Below, one piece after another: positions 34,201 to 34,776 of a stretch of 34,776 nt of DNA (position 1 is its first letter; each line of letters starts with the position of its first letter). The stretch comes from an uncultured Planctomycetaceae bacterium (GTDB lineage Bacteria; Planctomycetota; Planctomycetia; Pirellulales; Pirellulaceae), in assembly GCA_937967665.1 (NCBI GenBank), contig CALBSZ010000487.1, positions 1 through 34,776 on the forward strand, written 5' to 3'. The notes under the pieces were generated by a model. The model had not been told where the DNA came from. It saw only the letters and a program-made list of their open reading frames with translations, and ran no database searches. Both the position numbers and the translations under genes were made by a program.

Positions 34201-34776
34201 CCCTGCAAGTCGAAGTAGGAGTTCGAGAATTGCGCCTGACCATCTTCCGTGATGTCAATTCGAAGACGGCTGAGCTGCGTAAGATCGGAATCAGGGTCGC
34301 TGTTTTGTGCTTCACCGATCTTGGTTTCCAGCAATGAGACGAGATCGTCAGCGGACTCGAAGTCCGTGGTCTCGGTCGGGTCGACGACGATGCCAACCAG
34401 GTGCCCCAAGGCTGTCGTGATTGTCAGCGACAACGCTTCGCTTATTTGTCCGGTTTCGGTGTTCAGAGCTGCGTTAAAGTCAAACAGCCGCGTCACATCG
34501 CCGACGCGACCTGCTTGCTCGATGACAACCTCTGTACCAGCGTTGACGACCACGGCACCTTCGCCACCCACAACGGCCGTGGCGGCGACATCATCAGGTC
34601 CAGCGTCTTCGGGCAATTGACCGCCGATACGTACTTCCTGGTCCGCAGTGATAGAGACCGTGCTCGTTTCCCCTTCCGCGTTAATGATCGCACTAACGCG
34701 AATATTCTGACCGTTTATCGAGATGCCACCATTACCGGTGGATAGGGATTCCCCGTCAAAGACGCCAAAGGCCACT
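25218..34776 (-). CDS. Giant repetitive RTX/beta-solenoid surface or secreted protein, C-terminal 3185 residues (5' truncated)
   Basis: One frame stays open from the right edge of the window to TAG at 25218-25220, so the N-terminus and any signal lie outside. The GTG near 34775 is not a convincing start. Most of the protein consists of short Gly/Asp/Thr/Val-rich strands (GDITLTDVTALHG, SGTVTAEDSAAITGSDV) that should stack into a beta-solenoid, as in filamentous haemagglutinin-like adhesins. Larger modules recur (27209-27557 and 30065-30405). Two stretches differ: an aromatic-rich island at residues about 952-1072 and a helical one at about 590-692. Residues 2956-3099 are 16 RTX calcium-binding nonapeptides. 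I saw no cysteine. Export by a type I-like route is likely from the RTX repeats. No dedicated secretion gene adjoins it, although a TolC-like gene is at 3306-5042. Probable roles are adhesion, surface layer or matrix. Confidence 0.88.
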   Translation of the reverse strand, partial: VAFGVFDGESLSTGNGGISINGQNIRVSAIINAEGETSTVSITADQEVRIGGQLPEDAGPDDVAATAVVGGEGAVVVNAGTEVVIEQAGRVGDVTRLFDFNAALNTETGQISEALSLTITTALGHLVGIVVDPTETTDFESADDLVSLLETKIGEAQNSDPDSDLTQLSRLRIDITEDGQAQFSNSYFDLQGTLGNEALDITVAGHTNSVTVVASEDVIIEGAVTASNAVDVFSPDDVILHGSLFAASSIVVDAGNTIVDDNDSGADGIDGSVSTVLRTYVASGNIALAINDRDAQTTDDSIGDISLPDAFVEAFEGTVTITAPAGEIDHRRGLIGGREVDLSAATGIVAKTDADSLVAGVHDEGDITILEVDDVVLTRLATADGTIGVVAFGPTDAVEVVTGTSSGGTLNSSNAISLATIDGNSTSANPTSQASLTVRKVLAPAGHDVTLSTQGDIQHAEFDTSLLPVVADTLHLSAGGDVDLHTTVTDITPVAPVIPEGTTSTDEPDPALLTTAAGNVSIQETGSLLLHDLKILDGSFHVTAGGEVTTGIVELLHHEGATDGNSDASAIAVTTTSGDIIVGHLNAGVYAGTQDEANQLRLDALNIALQSLSPAEQAQLPTWMLENSTVRTLELADAQSLQGEHADDYDAVHSLLLERLLQDRGINDPNLTDQQRSDLTSEAAEDAADLLNLTSTFASLGHVSLTAAGAIRDVADDDALDVIAANASLSSTQGIVSLETAIDVLQRATATASGDEQPLQISDFDGLVADVTSLTVMAANNNGGGVEIDATGDLIVGRYATNDQGVFVLESGEVASPGGDLFLTAGGNVLINESANGDTLSAASGSLHVHAGRDLVLRGTVNADAELLLLSEGSFFTPNSALDLSAQVVEIEVGDSITVDGAVRASESVTIVANRGNINVRGVIEGIGGTPPEAITLVARGNQITAGPLQGLFEFRNAESGDNYYKDRPEIGDGEVFSWDGSELTAAANPLALNLLPVLVQTERIVQDPDTGLYLYEDGAGDLFFRDSLGNYFRPVDEATGYFIFQGVDQQTGEFARFYKTELGDGVGTIFADDKTTVVDPSDAEDLIRIYDEVPNPESLVLSAITEALYSGNIIIQGTVEAQASRVVTLQSQREILGMDLADVRVTDSAGIGEIHLATGADMILDADLTAGAVVSIASTGYFEVDEQGQERIVGGNVTIEPDAMITGPDGSVANIDLRAQEVLAIRADLTADESFKLFAGNTIHGPGRLSAPEMTADAGDGINLRTDVESVDASVHRTGDLVLDDASDITLAEVAAVDGSVIVGSEGTIRAMNVQVLADNPGNSIELTSRAGDVEVGNVQTGRQHGHVVFDSANRLREIVETDPDIDVTAYSGYWKALYEIGDSLNPERNIEFDIQDLVIDAHDLILDTTGDITLNINLQGIADVRTTGDITIGNLTTVGDTVSLVSTDGNIYIDHMRVGENGDGTVTLDAADSILELGPEDGEVDLIAGTAHLTTGTGQIGDGADATLETELMTVSTASVTGGSLYLNETSDITLTDVTALHGVEVNTGGIVVVDGMVAADDSIQLDGSGVTATQDGILQTNTLTIASAGDVELLTDVEILNVSTAGPANVLVDETDEIILRDVTVADGTLQVDASGSITVNSVTSSSDAAGNDVTLTSTTGDIIVDLISVGVDHGTINLTTAAGSVLESGSDNAADLVGSTANVTAGQNLGEQNDPAGAIEVALSALNLDIDTGAVAVAGDLSVSGNIGSSLDLEATGDLTVSGLTAADGDLTLRSDNILVDALDAGIVGGSVNLTATQSIVETNDDAAAGIVGATVSLMAGSGIGLDAAAVEIDANVITDLLAGNSVNVSEANDVQLQVGTTTNGSFALEVAGQLDVLTSVTSGTTTALTAGQAINVDGAITSGDAVSLTGDAITVAGTVDTQTTVAIVSGSSLTVSGGVSAAGSVDVTSDGVTVMSGTIDGESTLDIDSQSGSLTVSGTVTAEDSAAITGSDVTVNGTVNVESTLSVASTSTVVGDNGLVISGTVDAVGNTLLTSDNDALIAGQVHAGSSTAPVTMSDLDIDVAGTVEATGTLSATGAITLIADAVRVAETTAGESINLTSQADGILITGSVTGMEAHLDAATDITDSNDGSLQISGATHLVSGQDIVLDSVTNDFGAVVTVAAGGDATINDNNTLDLGNSTIADSLVVTAGDSISVTGLVNASNADLASATNIDDAAAGSLNISGTATLTGIDITLDTAATDLNQVHVNSTGSTLLVDIDDIQIGDSSIGGTFVIQTDDTVTFNGTVVVQDVATVTGGNGFVDSVESSNDGLVEAPLLTVNSFGDVHLNSELDALLLTPFGDGSVEIQETDSVELRDVTVAEGTLNLTAGGTITATRVSSHGTAADVMTTLTSSGGDVLIDSITVGQNGQGMATVSAAGSILETSPADPGTDLTAGIVHLSAGGQVGDGGALILETEISTLASATVTGGSLSLHEATDITLQSVSVTNGGVLIVSDGTIEIDGIVSAADSVTLTGNNQGSAQLVSTSNGLIETNALMVESDSGIELNIDANTVTAATLGKGDIRLVESGSVDLRDVAALDGGVVVSAVGTITATHVVSQTDASSNPVDLTSLTGDILMDFIDAGAHAGVLTLTASGGSILETPTDGEGDVVAENAVLLAGNAIGNQLDTSDGLDIDIRTLEATGDTALFDAMGNLVVTVNVTTLLDVDITGDLEVILTGQGGGAVNVAGENTDQLLVINDRGDTSSDIAIVGDAHSFSGLIEGGAVFTHSDFETLTVQLGSGDDTINLDDIGGDVALLTVDGNLGDDTFDARPLSETHLVVNGNSPMTTANAGDTLNLDLTEFLRLQSTFLPEANDVLSTPGNKDLEWTGIESFVVNDSPFVPGDLYVEGGEGDDRIVFAVASGGKILVQVNDLALGPFHVPGSVVVYGREGADTIVGAANIDVVFEFHGGSDDDYLAGGRYDDTLYGHAGNDVILGASGNDLLDGGDDNDKIDGYFGNDTIRGGHGIDELSGGHGDDNIDGGGESDRIDGLEGDDLLRGGSGDDTISGGNGADIILGESGDDRMFGRGHSDIIFGGLGSDDVQGNVGDDIISGGRTLLTDNQLIAIRNEWAVGNDFDTRVSNVLVGGGDAAPHRITDLLEEDGSPDGLIGHNGRDLYITHGLDSVFGVRSEDGTTTLV
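25479..25910 (-). repeat. Sixteen tandem RTX nonapeptide codon repeats
   Basis: 27-base units encode GGxGxDxLx-type nonapeptides without a break (for example GGSGDDTIS, GGNGADIIL, GGLGSDDVQ). In the protein these form a calcium-bound parallel beta-roll, which folds after secretion into calcium-rich surroundings. Single units vary at the DNA level, so they are not recent copies of each other. Confidence 0.93.
27209..27557 (-). repeat. Long solenoid module, copy nearer the C-terminus
   Basis: About 115 residues beginning VGQNGQG and including AGSILETSP, VTGGSLSLHEATDITL and VSAADSVTL. By eye roughly half its positions are identical to the module at 30065-30405, far above the background of the other repeats. 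Confidence 0.7.
30065..30405 (-). repeat. Long solenoid module, copy nearer the N-terminus
   Basis: It begins VGENGDG and includes ADSILELGP, VTGGSLYLNETSDITL and VAADDSIQL. It is the counterpart of 27209-27557, about 2.85 kb away, pointing to an internal duplication of the gene. Confidence 0.7.

Noticed and set aside
25548..34745. Many plus-strand frames opposite the giant protein
   Set aside because: They arise from the repetitive Gly/Asp/Thr codons read antisense and show no independent features.

Overview
The window looks like a chromosomal stretch from a member of the Planctomycetota, probably of the Pirellulales type. I infer this from the gene mix rather than from any marker gene. The pointers are a Cys-type sulfatase, a HEAT-repeat/DUF1080 fusion, an ECF sigma factor paired with a large zinc-motif-less anti-sigma factor, a receiver-HATPase plus STAS partner-switching pair, a giant Cys-free RTX/solenoid surface protein, LpxB (a lipid A-type outer membrane), and intergenic palindromic repeats that read as a KHEAQAS-like peptide. 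The DNA is GC-rich and most genes stand alone or in pairs.

Positions 1-3303 (+): the 3' end of a tripartite tricarboxylate transporter TctA subunit, then a pyrimidine (deoxy)nucleoside salvage run of deoC, a pyrimidine-nucleoside phosphorylase and cdd. The phosphorylase and cdd overlap by ATGA. deoC carries an in-frame TAA between its two catalytic lysines. Positions 3306-6417 (-): a TolC-like outer-membrane factor and a DRE-TIM aldolase. Positions 6418-7055 hold a direct repeat pair.

Positions 7056-10862 (-) form a regulatory block: an ECF sigma factor, its membrane anti-sigma factor, and a separate partner-switching pair (receiver-HATPase and STAS protein). Positions 11516-14479 (+): surE and a secreted S9A prolyl oligopeptidase. 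Positions 14476-16938 (-): a secreted HEAT/DUF1080 protein and a bile acid:sodium symporter-family carrier. Positions 17218-20950 (+): lpxB, a sulfatase and an aldo/keto reductase.

Positions 21095-21686 (+) hold an unrecognised gene with a strong Shine-Dalgarno site, preceded by a possible small overlapping ORF. Positions 21775-23446 (-) form a tight cluster: a RicT/PSP1-domain protein, a Minf_1886-type protein, a 47-residue single-pass membrane protein and a small acidic lipoprotein. Next, also on the minus strand, is a secreted prenyltransferase/squalene-oxidase-repeat protein.

The last 9.5 kb (25218-34776, -) is the C-terminal 3185 residues of one giant repetitive surface or secreted protein. 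It ends in 16 uninterrupted RTX nonapeptides, and its N-terminus lies outside the window. I see no tRNA, rRNA, CRISPR array, insertion sequence or phage gene. I do not see a clearly new multi-gene system. The best leads are the interrupted deoC, the RicT cluster with its tiny membrane protein, and the two non-solenoid islands inside the giant protein.
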